Shown: piece after piece, positions 7,438 to 16,144 of the stretch
Position numbering within the stretch: the first letter of the stretch is position 1
How the letters are laid out: each line of letters begins with the position of its first letter
Source of the DNA: Cytophaga hutchinsonii ATCC 33406
Lineage (GTDB): Bacteria > Bacteroidota > Bacteroidia > Cytophagales > Cytophagaceae
Length of the DNA: 64,000 nt
Reading direction: 5' to 3'
Assembly: GCF_000014145.1 (NCBI RefSeq)
Contig: NC_008255.1
Coordinates: forward strand, 2,062,001 to 2,126,000
Notes under the pieces: generated by a model
The model's database searches: none
What the model was told of the DNA's origin: nothing
Seen by the model: the letters and a program-made list of their open reading frames with translations, nothing else
Program-made: the position numbers and the translations under genes

Positions 7438-9078
7438 ATGATTTCGATTGATGGACTGGCTGTTGCATTTAGCGGCAACACCTTATTTAGTGATGTTACC
7501 TTCAACATCAATGATAGTGATAGAATTGCCTTAATGGGTAAAAACGGAGCTGGTAAATCTACCATGCTGAAAATTATTGCAGGCGTTGATAAACCAACAC
7601 GCGGAAAAATTACCGCACCGAATGGAGCTGTAATTGCCTACCTTCCCCAGCATTTATTGGTTAAAGATGACAGTACTGTTTTTGAGGAAACCTCTAAAGC
7701 CTTTGCAACGGTTCTGGCTTTAAAAAAAGAAATTGATGAATTAAACCATCAGCTGGAAACGCGTACAGATTATGAATCTGATGCGTATATGAAAATTATT
7801 GAACGCGTATCTGAAGTAAGTGAACAATATTATTCGATTGAAGAAGTAAATTTTGATGCCGAAGTAGAAAAAACATTATTGGGTTTAGGTTTTTTACGTG
7901 AAGACTTTACCCGCCCTTGTGCAGAGTTCAGCGGAGGTTGGAGAATGCGTATTGAACTGGCCAAAATTCTTCTGCAAAAACCGGATCTTATTTTATTGGA
8001 TGAGCCTACCAACCACCTGGATATTGAATCGATTCAGTGGCTGGAGGATTTCCTGGTAAATAACGCAAAGGCTGTAATGGTTATTTCTCACGATAAAGCA
8101 TTCGTTGATAACATTACAAACCGCACCATTGAAGTAACAATGGGCCGGATTTACGATTACAAAGTAAATTATTCTCACTACCTGGAACTACGTAAAGAAC
8201 GCCGTCAGCATCAGCAGAAAGCGTTTGACGAGCAGCAGCGTTTTATTGCAGATACAACAGAGTTTATCGAACGCTTCAAAGGTACTTATTCCAAAACACT
8301 TCAGGTACAGTCGCGTGTTAAAATGCTTGAAAAGCTGGAACCGATTGAAGTAGATGAAGTGGATACTTCGGCATTGAGTCTGAAATTTCCTCCTGCTCCG
8401 CGCTCCGGCAACTATCCGTTGATTGTAACGGAACTTACTAAAAAATATGGTGACCACACGGTATTTCAAAATGCATCTCTCACAATTGAGCGTGGCGAAA
8501 AAGTTGCTTTTGTAGGCAAAAACGGTGAGGGTAAATCAACACTTATCAAAGCGATCATGTCTCAGATAGATTATGAAGGTGGTTTGGAACTGGGTCACAA
8601 CAGCATGATCGGGTATTTTGCCCAAAATCAGGCGTCGCTGCTGGATGAAGATTTAACCGTTTTTCAAACGGTAGATAATATAGCTATCGGTGATATACGT
8701 ACCAAAATCCGCGATATCTTAGGCGCGTTTATGTTTGGCGGCGAAGCTTCTGCTAAAAAAGTTAAGGTGCTTTCCGGTGGAGAAAAGACACGTTTGGCTA
8801 TGATCAAATTACTGCTTGAACCTGTAAACCTGTTAATTCTTGATGAACCTACCAATCACCTGGATATTAAAACAAAAGATATTCTGAAAGAAGCGCTTGT
8901 TGCATTTGACGGTACCATCATTCTGGTTTCGCACGACAGGGATTTCTTAAACGGATTAGCAACAAAAGTATTTGAATTCGGAAACAAACGGATCAAAGAA
9001 CACTTTGAAGATATCAACGGATTTTTGCGCAATAAAAAAATGGACAATCTAAAAGAGATTGAACGCAAGGCAAAATAA
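7438..9078 (+). CDS. ABC-F family ATPase, translation factor type
   Basis: A 546-residue soluble protein with two ABC ATPase domains and no membrane segments. Walker A motifs are GKNGAGKST (residues 34-42) and GKNGEGKST (near 360). Signatures are FSGGWRMRIELAKILL and LSGGEKTRLAMIKLLL; Walker B motifs are LILLDEPTNHLD and LLILDEPTNHLD. A charged linker between the domains (about 245-320) is the family's P-site tRNA interaction motif. ABC-F proteins act on the ribosome. This most resembles the YbiT/Uup-like branch; assignment to EttA or a resistance subtype is not possible here. A terminator follows. Confidence 0.93.
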   Translation: MISIDGLAVAFSGNTLFSDVTFNINDSDRIALMGKNGAGKSTMLKIIAGVDKPTRGKITAPNGAVIAYLPQHLLVKDDSTVFEETSKAFATVLALKKEIDELNHQLETRTDYESDAYMKIIERVSEVSEQYYSIEEVNFDAEVEKTLLGLGFLREDFTRPCAEFSGGWRMRIELAKILLQKPDLILLDEPTNHLDIESIQWLEDFLVNNAKAVMVISHDKAFVDNITNRTIEVTMGRIYDYKVNYSHYLELRKERRQHQQKAFDEQQRFIADTTEFIERFKGTYSKTLQVQSRVKMLEKLEPIEVDEVDTSALSLKFPPAPRSGNYPLIVTELTKKYGDHTVFQNASLTIERGEKVAFVGKNGEGKSTLIKAIMSQIDYEGGLELGHNSMIGYFAQNQASLLDEDLTVFQTVDNIAIGDIRTKIRDILGAFMFGGEASAKKVKVLSGGEKTRLAMIKLLLEPVNLLILDEPTNHLDIKTKDILKEALVAFDGTIILVSHDRDFLNGLATKVFEFGNKRIKEHFEDINGFLRNKKMDNLKEIERKAK

Positions 9079-9093
9079 TTTATAACACACTAT

Positions 9094-9137
9094 AAATCCC
9101 AACTATTGTGAAAAATATAACAATGGTTGGGATTTTT
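9094..9137 (+). terminator. Intrinsic terminator after the ABC-F gene
   Basis: A 16-base stem (9094-9109 with 9120-9135, one G-T pair) with a 10-base loop and trailing T-run. Confidence 0.85.
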
Positions 9138-9215
9138 CGTTTTTATGAAACAACTTAGCAATACGAATTACATACTTCTTACGTTAATACTACGTATAAC
9201 GTATTAGTTACCTAT

Positions 9216-10016
9216 ATGACTAAAATACCGGCGTTTGTTTTTCTATGTTTCCTTTCTCTGACAGGTTTCTGCCAGACGGATACGATTTTTTCCAGGTCAG
9301 GTAAAATAGTCTGCAAAGTTTTGAAAATAAAAGTAGACTCTATCATCTATGTAACAACAGCTTCTGAAAAGCATCAATCGATTTTCAAAAAAGAAGTTGA
9401 TAAAATCATTTATAAAAACGGAAAAACAGTTTCTATTAAAAATGAACGTAGTGTACAGCAGATCGAAGGCATTTCAAATTTTGAAGATGTTGTTATTACG
9501 ATGAATGAATCAGAAATAAAATCGTATCGAAAAATACGTGATGTAGAGGCAAAATACACTTTTTCCAGCGATCCTAAGCAGGCTGATAAAAATCTGGATA
9601 AATCACTGCGCGTGTTAAAGATCCAGGCCGCTATGCAAGGCGCTAATATTATTTACCTTCCGGATTATGTTACACAAATAACGGATACTACAAATAAGCA
9701 GTTAACCGGTGTTGCCTATTGCAGTGCCCTGCCTTCCGTTGAATTATTTGAAAAATTAACGGAAAACAAAAACAACTTTAAATCTACCGATCAGTGGTAC
9801 ATGTATGCAGGTAAAACGGATGTGTATCAGCTGGTATACAACGGTACATTCCGGATAGATGAAATATATACCGAAAATGATATCATTACCATTACAGGAG
9901 AATTAAAAAGTTTTCCAAAGGTTACCAGTTTCAGGCTAATATCTCTAACAACCAAAGCCTTTATGTTATATTTTGAAGTGGGTACAATTGCTTATAACGT
10001 ACGCGTTAATTTATAA
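9216..10016 (+). CDS. Secreted protein of unknown function
   Basis: A 266-residue protein with a clean signal peptide (MTKIPAFVFLCFLSLTGFCQ, cleavage expected after FC-Q or just after). The mature part starts with a short beta-rich segment (IFSRSGKIVCKVLKIKVDSI) seen in many Bacteroidota secreted proteins. A domain with AAMQGANIIYLPDYV follows; I cannot name a family. No lipobox and no T9SS sorting domain. A small inverted repeat (TAATAC at 9185-9190, GTATTA at 9201-9206) lies just upstream and could be an operator. It shares a bidirectional terminator with the convergent gene. Confidence 0.7.
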   Translation: MTKIPAFVFLCFLSLTGFCQTDTIFSRSGKIVCKVLKIKVDSIIYVTTASEKHQSIFKKEVDKIIYKNGKTVSIKNERSVQQIEGISNFEDVVITMNESEIKSYRKIRDVEAKYTFSSDPKQADKNLDKSLRVLKIQAAMQGANIIYLPDYVTQITDTTNKQLTGVAYCSALPSVELFEKLTENKNNFKSTDQWYMYAGKTDVYQLVYNGTFRIDEIYTENDIITITGELKSFPKVTSFRLISLTTKAFMLYFEVGTIAYNVRVNL

Positions 10017-10040
10017 GCGTTACTGCAGTTACACATATTG

Positions 10041-10073
10041 AAAAAGGCTCTCCGAGTTACGAAGAGCCTTTTT
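10041..10073. terminator. Bidirectional terminator
   Basis: Perfect 11-base stem (AAAAAGGCTCT, 10041-10051, with 10063-10073), 11-base loop, A and T tracts on opposite sides. It lies between convergent genes and its end overlaps the first base of the minus-strand stop codon. Confidence 0.9.
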
Positions 10074-10765
10074 CAGTATTTAATTTCAATAGGTAATTTT
10101 TTAAATATCTTCTCCACGGCATTCTGAATCAATAATGGTATGTCGGTTGTTATATCCATATTATCGTCATTTGCACCGCCTCCCCAAAGATATTTACGTG
10201 TTTTGGTATCATACATGTTGATAATCAATGCGCCCTTTTCAACATGATGTTCCGTAATTTTTCCACCGGCAACAGGAACCGAAACACCTGCACCGTAATA
10301 ATACCCCCCCCAATAACCGGCTGCGTTAGCAGGATACTGGTTTGTTGGAACAGATTGCCCCATATTATACCCATTAGGGTCAAAAGCAGGTCCGCCATAA
10401 TAATTCTGCCCGTAATAGGCCGGCGCATATACCGCAACACCAACGCTTGTTACAGGCGATTGTTTGTATTCTATTGTTTCATTTAAACGGGTATCAAACA
10501 TAAAAACAACATCGGGATTAACCGTGTCCAGTACCATACCTTTTTTAAACAATTCCTGGTCACATACTTTTACGATGTAATTTCCGTAAGGCTTGTCTTT
10601 CCTGTGCATATTGATAACGGTATCGTAAGGTGCTATCCAGGCAAAGGTTTTATAGTTGGAAAAATCTGTTTTTTTATCATAACTGGTGAAAACCTTGACC
10701 TTACACGTATAGGATGCCAATGCAACCGTGCACAGCACAAGAATAGTGAAAAATATTTTTTTCAT
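10073..10765 (-). CDS. DUF4136-type envelope protein
   Basis: A 230-residue exported protein. The segment SYDKKTDFSNYKTFAWI after the signal peptide is the DUF4136 signature, and the C terminus (ILIQNAVEKIFKKLPIE) also fits. A Gly/Tyr/Pro/Asn-rich insert spans about residues 110-170. Many members are lipoproteins; here the candidate cysteine lies in ASYTC, which is a poor lipobox, so lipidation is uncertain. Function of the family is unknown. Confidence 0.75.
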   Translation of the reverse strand: MKKIFFTILVLCTVALASYTCKVKVFTSYDKKTDFSNYKTFAWIAPYDTVINMHRKDKPYGNYIVKVCDQELFKKGMVLDTVNPDVVFMFDTRLNETIEYKQSPVTSVGVAVYAPAYYGQNYYGGPAFDPNGYNMGQSVPTNQYPANAAGYWGGYYYGAGVSVPVAGGKITEHHVEKGALIINMYDTKTRKYLWGGGANDDNMDITTDIPLLIQNAVEKIFKKLPIEIKY

Positions 10766-10825
10766 GTAGGAATTGGTAACTATCTAATATGGCAAAGGTA
10801 CTCATTTAAACGGACATACAAATGT

Positions 10826-11929
10826 TTAGCCCAGAAGATGGAAATCGGAGGCTATCAATTCATTTCCATTTACAACAATAGCAATGGTATGCTTCCCCGC
10901 ATAATGTTTTCTTGTAGTTAAATCTTTAAATGAAAGTTTTTTGTTAAATGAAACCCGTTTACCTTTCTGGTAAGTATTTTCTGTAATCTTAAAAAGTTTG
11001 CGGCTGGGCTTCCCGCCTGCTTTTACATAATAAACGGCAAATTCGATCCGCAGCTTCGCATCTGCTTTGGAGCCGGTATCCAGATCAAAAGCGAAAGACA
11101 ACGTATCTCCTATTTTGATCTTATTTTTTATCAGGGTCAGATTTGAAACGGTACAAGCAAGTGTTGTCTGTAAGCCAAATAAACCCAGCACTTCTGCATG
11201 TGCTTTTTTCAGCAGTGTACGGGCACCGTGCTTAATGATCCAGTCTGTGTATGGCGAAACGCCCTGCCATTTTTTAATCAGGTCAATCACCACCTCCGGA
11301 TTATCCTTTGCGATATCATTTAAATTGTTTGCTACACTCTTACGCACATACAACGATTCATCTGTTTTCAGATTTTCAAGAACAGGTAAAATCAAGGACG
11401 GGTCTTTTTTGAATGCAGGAAGCGCCATACCCCATGGCAACCGGGGTCGGCAGCCTTCGCTGGAAAAACGCCTTACACTGGCATGTTTATGTTTCGACCA
11501 TTTAAGCATGTACTTCATTACCTTCTCCGGATGTTTGATCAGAAAAGGACGGATCGCAAATTCACAGCTGGTATATTGTGTAATTTCTTCAATTGCTTTC
11601 ATGGATAGCACCACATCGTGCTGACCATATATTTCAACATATTCGGCCAAAAATAAATATTCGAAACTCTGATGGTTATCTCTGTCCGCTTTTAACAAAT
11701 GCACCAACGCTATAATTGTTTCAATATCCTTTGCATAGGCTTGATGCAGCTGCTGATGCAGCACATGTGCCAGATGCTTCATCCGCTGCTTCAATTCACG
11801 GTTATCCCATTCGGCATCAAAAACAGCAGCAGCGAATGCTTTTTTATTCAAAGACGGATGAACCTTTTTCAAAAAAGCAATTAACGAATCTATAAAGGCC
11901 GGTGAATAAACGTATTTTAATGGTTCCAT
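10826..11929 (-). CDS. alkC: AlkC-type DNA alkylation repair glycosylase with Ig-like C terminus
   Basis: A 367-residue HEAT-repeat DNA glycosylase. The signature RRFSSEGCRPRLPWG (residues 153-167) identifies the AlkC branch of the AlkC/AlkD superfamily, which excises N3-alkylated adenine or cytosine. About residues 1-250 form the helical repeat domain. The last ~110 residues are beta-rich, starting near NLTLIKNKIKIGDTLSF, and fit the Ig-like domain known from some AlkC proteins. It stands alone between the DUF4136 and PP-loop genes. Confidence 0.88.
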   Translation of the reverse strand: MEPLKYVYSPAFIDSLIAFLKKVHPSLNKKAFAAAVFDAEWDNRELKQRMKHLAHVLHQQLHQAYAKDIETIIALVHLLKADRDNHQSFEYLFLAEYVEIYGQHDVVLSMKAIEEITQYTSCEFAIRPFLIKHPEKVMKYMLKWSKHKHASVRRFSSEGCRPRLPWGMALPAFKKDPSLILPVLENLKTDESLYVRKSVANNLNDIAKDNPEVVIDLIKKWQGVSPYTDWIIKHGARTLLKKAHAEVLGLFGLQTTLACTVSNLTLIKNKIKIGDTLSFAFDLDTGSKADAKLRIEFAVYYVKAGGKPSRKLFKITENTYQKGKRVSFNKKLSFKDLTTRKHYAGKHTIAIVVNGNELIASDFHLLG

Positions 11930-11953
11930 GAAATGGTTTGTGATAGTAAGTAA

Positions 11954-12688
11954 TTAATCGGGAATTAAATCGCAGTACCAGAAACCTTTTGTTGGTACAG
12001 TTGATTGACAGACATCATCCAGCGAATAGTCTAAGGGTTTATATATTTTTTCACCGGTAGAAACAGTAATTGCTTTTTGAAATAATGGCCCGTCGTAACA
12101 AAACGTATGATACTCTCCGTTCTCTCCGCAAGGATCTACATGGCCGGGTAACTGAGCAATAAATACAGCATCAATTTCTCTTCCTGCCCAGGTTTCATCG
12201 AGGTACCCATCGTTGATGCAACAGAGAATGGTCTTGAATTTTTTACGTATGAAATCCCGGATCAATATTCCGGTATCCATTTTCCATAAGGGAAATACAG
12301 CCTGTAAGCCAACTTTGTCCAAATTGTTTTCCCGGTATGTGCGTAAATCTTCCAGGAAAATATCACCAAAGATCACATGTGTGATTCCTTCTTCCTTTGC
12401 TTTAAGCAGCGTTGTTTCCATCAGCTGTTCGTATTCGCTGTTAGTACCTTCTTTAATGCGGATCTTTATACAAGGAATGCCGATGGATTCTGTCTGTTTA
12501 TCCAGCAATGTTTCGCGCACGCCATGCATCGAAATCCGTTTGAATGTATCATTAACGGTAGTAAGTAAGTAGCAAACATCAAATTGCTTTTCCAACAATA
12601 CCTTATGCAGGCAATAAGCAGAATCTTTTCCGCCGCTCCAGCAAAACAATGCTTTGGGCAGTATGGCAGAATTACTTTTTAAACCCAT
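11954..12688 (-). CDS. PP-loop ATPase of the diphthine-ammonia ligase (Dph6) superfamily
   Basis: A 244-residue adenine nucleotide alpha-hydrolase. The PP-loop SGGKDSAYCL is at residues 18-27, and the motif VIFGDIFLEDLRTYRE matches the Dph6-type ATP/amide ligase domain. Bacteria have no diphthamide, so the substrate here is unknown. The gene overlaps the stop of the upstream cysteine-rich gene by 17 bases, which suggests coupled translation. The two proteins may work on the same target; this is inference. Confidence 0.85.
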   Translation of the reverse strand: MGLKSNSAILPKALFCWSGGKDSAYCLHKVLLEKQFDVCYLLTTVNDTFKRISMHGVRETLLDKQTESIGIPCIKIRIKEGTNSEYEQLMETTLLKAKEEGITHVIFGDIFLEDLRTYRENNLDKVGLQAVFPLWKMDTGILIRDFIRKKFKTILCCINDGYLDETWAGREIDAVFIAQLPGHVDPCGENGEYHTFCYDGPLFQKAITVSTGEKIYKPLDYSLDDVCQSTVPTKGFWYCDLIPD

Positions 12689-12974
12689 ACGGACAATGTC
12701 TGCAACCGTTCTTACAACAGCTGCCGCGTTTTAAATGATAGTTTTCAGTAAATACATAAAAGCCATTTTCAATGTAATAATCTTCCTGCCCCTGTTGTTT
12801 GCACGAAGCTGTCTCTGTTTTTTCAAGGGTGTTTTTTAAACACGCTTCACACATACAATCTTTTCCTTCTGCAATAGCCTCTAGCGGAATATAATCCATG
12901 CACCAGCACGTATCAGCCTCGCTTCCACAAGTAAGGCTGATACCACAGGTAGAGCATAATTTATCCTGCATCAT
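12672..12974 (-). CDS. Small cysteine-rich metal-binding protein (CWC plus DUF5522-like)
   Basis: A 100-residue protein with 15 or so cysteines. The N-terminal half has the cysteine-rich CWC pattern (CSTCGISLTCG, CWCMDY, CMCEACL). The C-terminal half, DYYIENGFYVFTENYHLKRG then CCKNGCRHCPYGFKK, matches the DUF5522 family. The two are usually separate proteins, so this is a fusion. Likely binds zinc or an iron-sulfur centre. Start: ATG at 12974 (a second ATG follows directly). It precedes the PP-loop gene with a 17-base overlap. Confidence 0.82.
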   Translation of the reverse strand: MMQDKLCSTCGISLTCGSEADTCWCMDYIPLEAIAEGKDCMCEACLKNTLEKTETASCKQQGQEDYYIENGFYVFTENYHLKRGSCCKNGCRHCPYGFKK

Positions 12975-12976
12975 TT

Positions 12977-14587
12977 TTATTTAGCAAGCGGCAATGCATT
13001 AAACCGTTCATATGTTTTTTTATACAGTGTACTGCCGAGGAGTATATAAAAGGCAATGCCGCCCCATATGCAACTGTAAAGGATCATATCTGCAAGGGCC
13101 CTGCGCTCGTCACAAAGCTGCTGATGCGTGTTACAATATTCATAATCTAATTTACCTACCTCCATATATTCGTAGAAATAAAGAAAAAAGAATAAAGGCG
13201 CGTATGCAAAGGTAGCATTGGATACCAGAACAAAAATTGTTTTCAGAGATGAAAAATGTTTTGCTTTCGGCTCTAAAAAGCTAAAATAAATGCCTGTTAG
13301 AAATACCAGCAGTACAACATGTATTCCAAAATCTTCTTTTCCGCTAAACACAACCGTTAAAATAATTACAGCAAGCGCCAGTAAACCTGTATAAACAAAC
13401 ATGAGTATAAACTCACGTAAGCGTGTATTTTTAAAAAGAAACAATAATACGGAAAAACATAAGGCTACGTGAAACGCAATGATGAAACGTAAAAATACAT
13501 TGTGCCATTTGCGGTATCTTGCTTCGGAGATCGTACTATGAACTTCACTTATCCGGTAACCATCCACTTGTGTTGAATTATCTGTCGCTTCAAGCTCTCC
13601 ATCTACAGTGGTAACAGGATAGTCTCTGGAAATACCATCCATACTCGTAACAACCGGACTGAATCTGTTTGATTTATATTTGTTCAGGGTTTCTTCCGGA
13701 CTGTCAAAATAGGTATCTGAATAGTTATAACTATATTTTTTATAGAGCTTTAAAAAAACTGAAATATCACGCAAACGTTCTGCATCGGTTTTCTTTTGCA
13801 GCTGATACGTTTCAAAATACAATGTATCTACCGGCTTGTAACTTCCATCTGCATTATAATTATAATATACCTCTGTAATATAATTATCTTCTGTCAGGTA
13901 TAATTTCGGACAGCCAATTACATCACGTGTATATTTTGAATCAATCATTTCAGAATCATATAAAAAGAAATTCCGCATGGCTGGTTTTACACGTTCAATG
14001 TAATACGTTTCAGCAGCATTTCCATTTGATTCCCTGTAAATTGCATACCCATATTCTTCTAAAAATTCATAATGTAAAAAAGAGGAATCAGAAGGAAAAT
14101 ATCGGTAAGAAGGTTCTTTTCCCATAAAATAAAAACTTGCCTGGTTATAGATTACTGCTTCGTTTCTGATCTCTTCATCGGTCATTAATTTTGATTTGCG
14201 TATATCAACAATCAAGGGATAGAATATAATATGCAGCATGCATAACAGGAATACATATAAATAAGCCAGCTGTTCTTTAAACCCGTTAAGGACTACCCGT
14301 TTTCCGAATGTTTTGGTAACATTAAATTGTATCAGGATATAAACGAATAAAAATGCTTCCAGAACAGCTGTTAATACAGCAATTAAGATCACGCCAATAA
14401 TATCATCGTCTCCTGTATTATCCAGCTTCACCAGAAAAGGAATCGGCAGCGTAATCAATGTAATAAGAAACCACGACCAGGTAATTGTAGGCAATTGGAG
14501 CTGCCAGCCTAAAGGTGCGTTTTTCAATAAATACGCATCAAATGAACGTATAAATGATGGAGTAATGTTATATAAGAATTTTCTCAT
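12977..14587 (-). CDS. Multi-pass membrane protein, partner of the adjacent ABC ATPase
   Basis: A 536-residue integral membrane protein. Three hydrophobic segments lie at about 37-54, 63-88 and 107-125, then a large hydrophilic, tyrosine-rich domain of ~240 residues, then about five more segments. This layout is permease-like with one large extracytoplasmic domain, but I do not recognise a named permease family. I chose ATG 14587 (MRKFLYNITPSFIRSFD), 19 bases after the ATPase stop; an upstream ATG at 14671 would overlap the ATPase gene by 65 bases. Its pairing with the ATPase suggests an ABC transporter. Confidence 0.7.
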   Translation of the reverse strand: MRKFLYNITPSFIRSFDAYLLKNAPLGWQLQLPTITWSWFLITLITLPIPFLVKLDNTGDDDIIGVILIAVLTAVLEAFLFVYILIQFNVTKTFGKRVVLNGFKEQLAYLYVFLLCMLHIIFYPLIVDIRKSKLMTDEEIRNEAVIYNQASFYFMGKEPSYRYFPSDSSFLHYEFLEEYGYAIYRESNGNAAETYYIERVKPAMRNFFLYDSEMIDSKYTRDVIGCPKLYLTEDNYITEVYYNYNADGSYKPVDTLYFETYQLQKKTDAERLRDISVFLKLYKKYSYNYSDTYFDSPEETLNKYKSNRFSPVVTSMDGISRDYPVTTVDGELEATDNSTQVDGYRISEVHSTISEARYRKWHNVFLRFIIAFHVALCFSVLLFLFKNTRLREFILMFVYTGLLALAVIILTVVFSGKEDFGIHVVLLVFLTGIYFSFLEPKAKHFSSLKTIFVLVSNATFAYAPLFFFLYFYEYMEVGKLDYEYCNTHQQLCDERRALADMILYSCIWGGIAFYILLGSTLYKKTYERFNALPLAK

Positions 14588-14606
14588 GATGCCTTCGTGT
14601 AAACTA

Positions 14607-15824
14607 TTATAATTGAAAAAGCTGTTTCGTTGAGGTACTGATATCTCTGAAATATTTAATGGTATATCCATTTGAGATTAGCATGCTTAACACATCAGCC
14701 GCAGTAATTGCTGTGTTTGTGCGTACAATAATAGTGATGCCGCTTTCTGAAAACTGAACGGCATGATTTGAAAATATCGGCTGTAATTCTTTGCTTGTAA
14801 AATTACCGGAAAGTTCGAACACATTTTCATCGCGCTCCTGCATAAAAGCATTCATAGCTCCGCTGTAATCACAACGGCCGTTCCGCAGAAATATAATGTT
14901 ATCTGCTACATGTTCCACTTCGTGTAGTTGTTGCGAACTTAAAATTACACTTACCGGATTTTTGATTGAACTGGCCATGGATTTAAAATCCTGCAGGATC
15001 CATTCCTGCGCATTGATATCCAGATTGGCAAGCGGTTCATCCAGCACTAATATCCTGGGCGACCATACCAGCATCTTTGCTAATTCAAAACGCAATTTGT
15101 ATCCGCTCGATAATTCTTTCCAGCCCAAATGTGCAAAGTTGGATAAGCCCATTCGATGAATAACAAACTCAACGATCTTTTCATTTTCTTCACCAACGAT
15201 ATTATGAATAGTAGCTGCATAATGCAGGTTCTCACGCAATGTTCCCTGCCAGCTTTCAAGGCGCTGCGGTATATAAGCGATGCGGTGTTTGATCAGGTAA
15301 TCCTCTGTCGTTTCCTGCCCATCAAACTGATATTGCAGCACACCTTCATCATAGCTCAGCAAACGTGCAAGGATGCGCAGCAGTGTCGTCTTTCCGTTAC
15401 CGTTCTCTCCTACAATACCGGTGATCTCGCCGGCGTTTAAAACCGTACTTACCGGACCCAGTTTAAAATTTCCTTTCTGAGAATATTTTTTAACCACATC
15501 AACGGCGTTTAAAACCGGAGTATTCGGATAATTGGCAACCAGCTTACGTTCTAATTCTTCATAAGAATATGCGCTTATGCGATTAAAAATAACAGTGCCC
15601 TGTTGCAGGATATTAACCGCGTCTTCTTCTGTTATATCCGACTCTCCCAGCCGTCTCAGCGAATTGTATGTACTCCGCAGCTGAACAGCTTCTTCCAGGT
15701 CAGTAGCAACAACTGTGTAATCACGAATAAAATCCATCAGACTGCACGTTGTCCGGTGACACTCTTTATTTATTATAGAGCGTTCAATCTGAGACAACCG
15801 AAACGCCGCATTTATTATACCCAT
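14607..15824 (-). CDS. ABC transporter ATP-binding protein with N- and C-terminal extensions
   Basis: A 405-residue protein with one ABC ATPase domain. Walker A is GENGNGKTTLL (about residues 138-148), the signature is LSSGYKLRFELAKML (glycine-poor variant LSSGY), and Walker B is ILVLDEPLANLD. About 105 residues precede the ATPase domain, helical and charged, and about 90 follow it. A conventional ATPase subunit is nearer 220-300 residues. The gene directly precedes the membrane protein gene, so the two likely form one transporter. Substrate unknown. Confidence 0.87.
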   Translation of the reverse strand: MGIINAAFRLSQIERSIINKECHRTTCSLMDFIRDYTVVATDLEEAVQLRSTYNSLRRLGESDITEEDAVNILQQGTVIFNRISAYSYEELERKLVANYPNTPVLNAVDVVKKYSQKGNFKLGPVSTVLNAGEITGIVGENGNGKTTLLRILARLLSYDEGVLQYQFDGQETTEDYLIKHRIAYIPQRLESWQGTLRENLHYAATIHNIVGEENEKIVEFVIHRMGLSNFAHLGWKELSSGYKLRFELAKMLVWSPRILVLDEPLANLDINAQEWILQDFKSMASSIKNPVSVILSSQQLHEVEHVADNIIFLRNGRCDYSGAMNAFMQERDENVFELSGNFTSKELQPIFSNHAVQFSESGITIIVRTNTAITAADVLSMLISNGYTIKYFRDISTSTKQLFQL

Positions 15825-16144
15825 AAAATATGACCGATAAAATAATATGTAAACTTGTAAACGAACATAATCAAAATAACCAGTTTCTTAAAGTAATAAT
15901 CCACGAATAATAGCAAGAGTTATTCACCATTCACGTTAAGTATGCGCAACATCCACTGAAAGAAATAATAGATGCATAGTTGTGAATTTGTTACGACTAA
16001 ACAGTATTTTTTACGTTTGCTTTCAGTACGTTAATTGAACGAATTTGCTGTAGAATACATATATATGTAGAAAATTAAATATCCCGAAGACATATCAAGT
16101 AATCTTTTTTATCTCTATTTTCGAATATTCATTTACAATAAGTT
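15825..16144. other. Divergent intergenic region with an AT palindrome
   Basis: About 320 AT-rich bases between the ABC ATPase gene and the CDF transporter. No coding frame is credible. A perfect 14-base palindrome TACATATATATGTA lies at 16056-16069, 76 bases before the CDF start; it could be an operator for a metal-responsive regulator, which I cannot test. Confidence 0.4.

Noticed and set aside
11067-11624. 185-codon open frame on the plus strand
   Set aside because: It is antisense to alkC and shows serine- and cysteine-rich composition typical of reverse-complement reading; alkC has clear family motifs.
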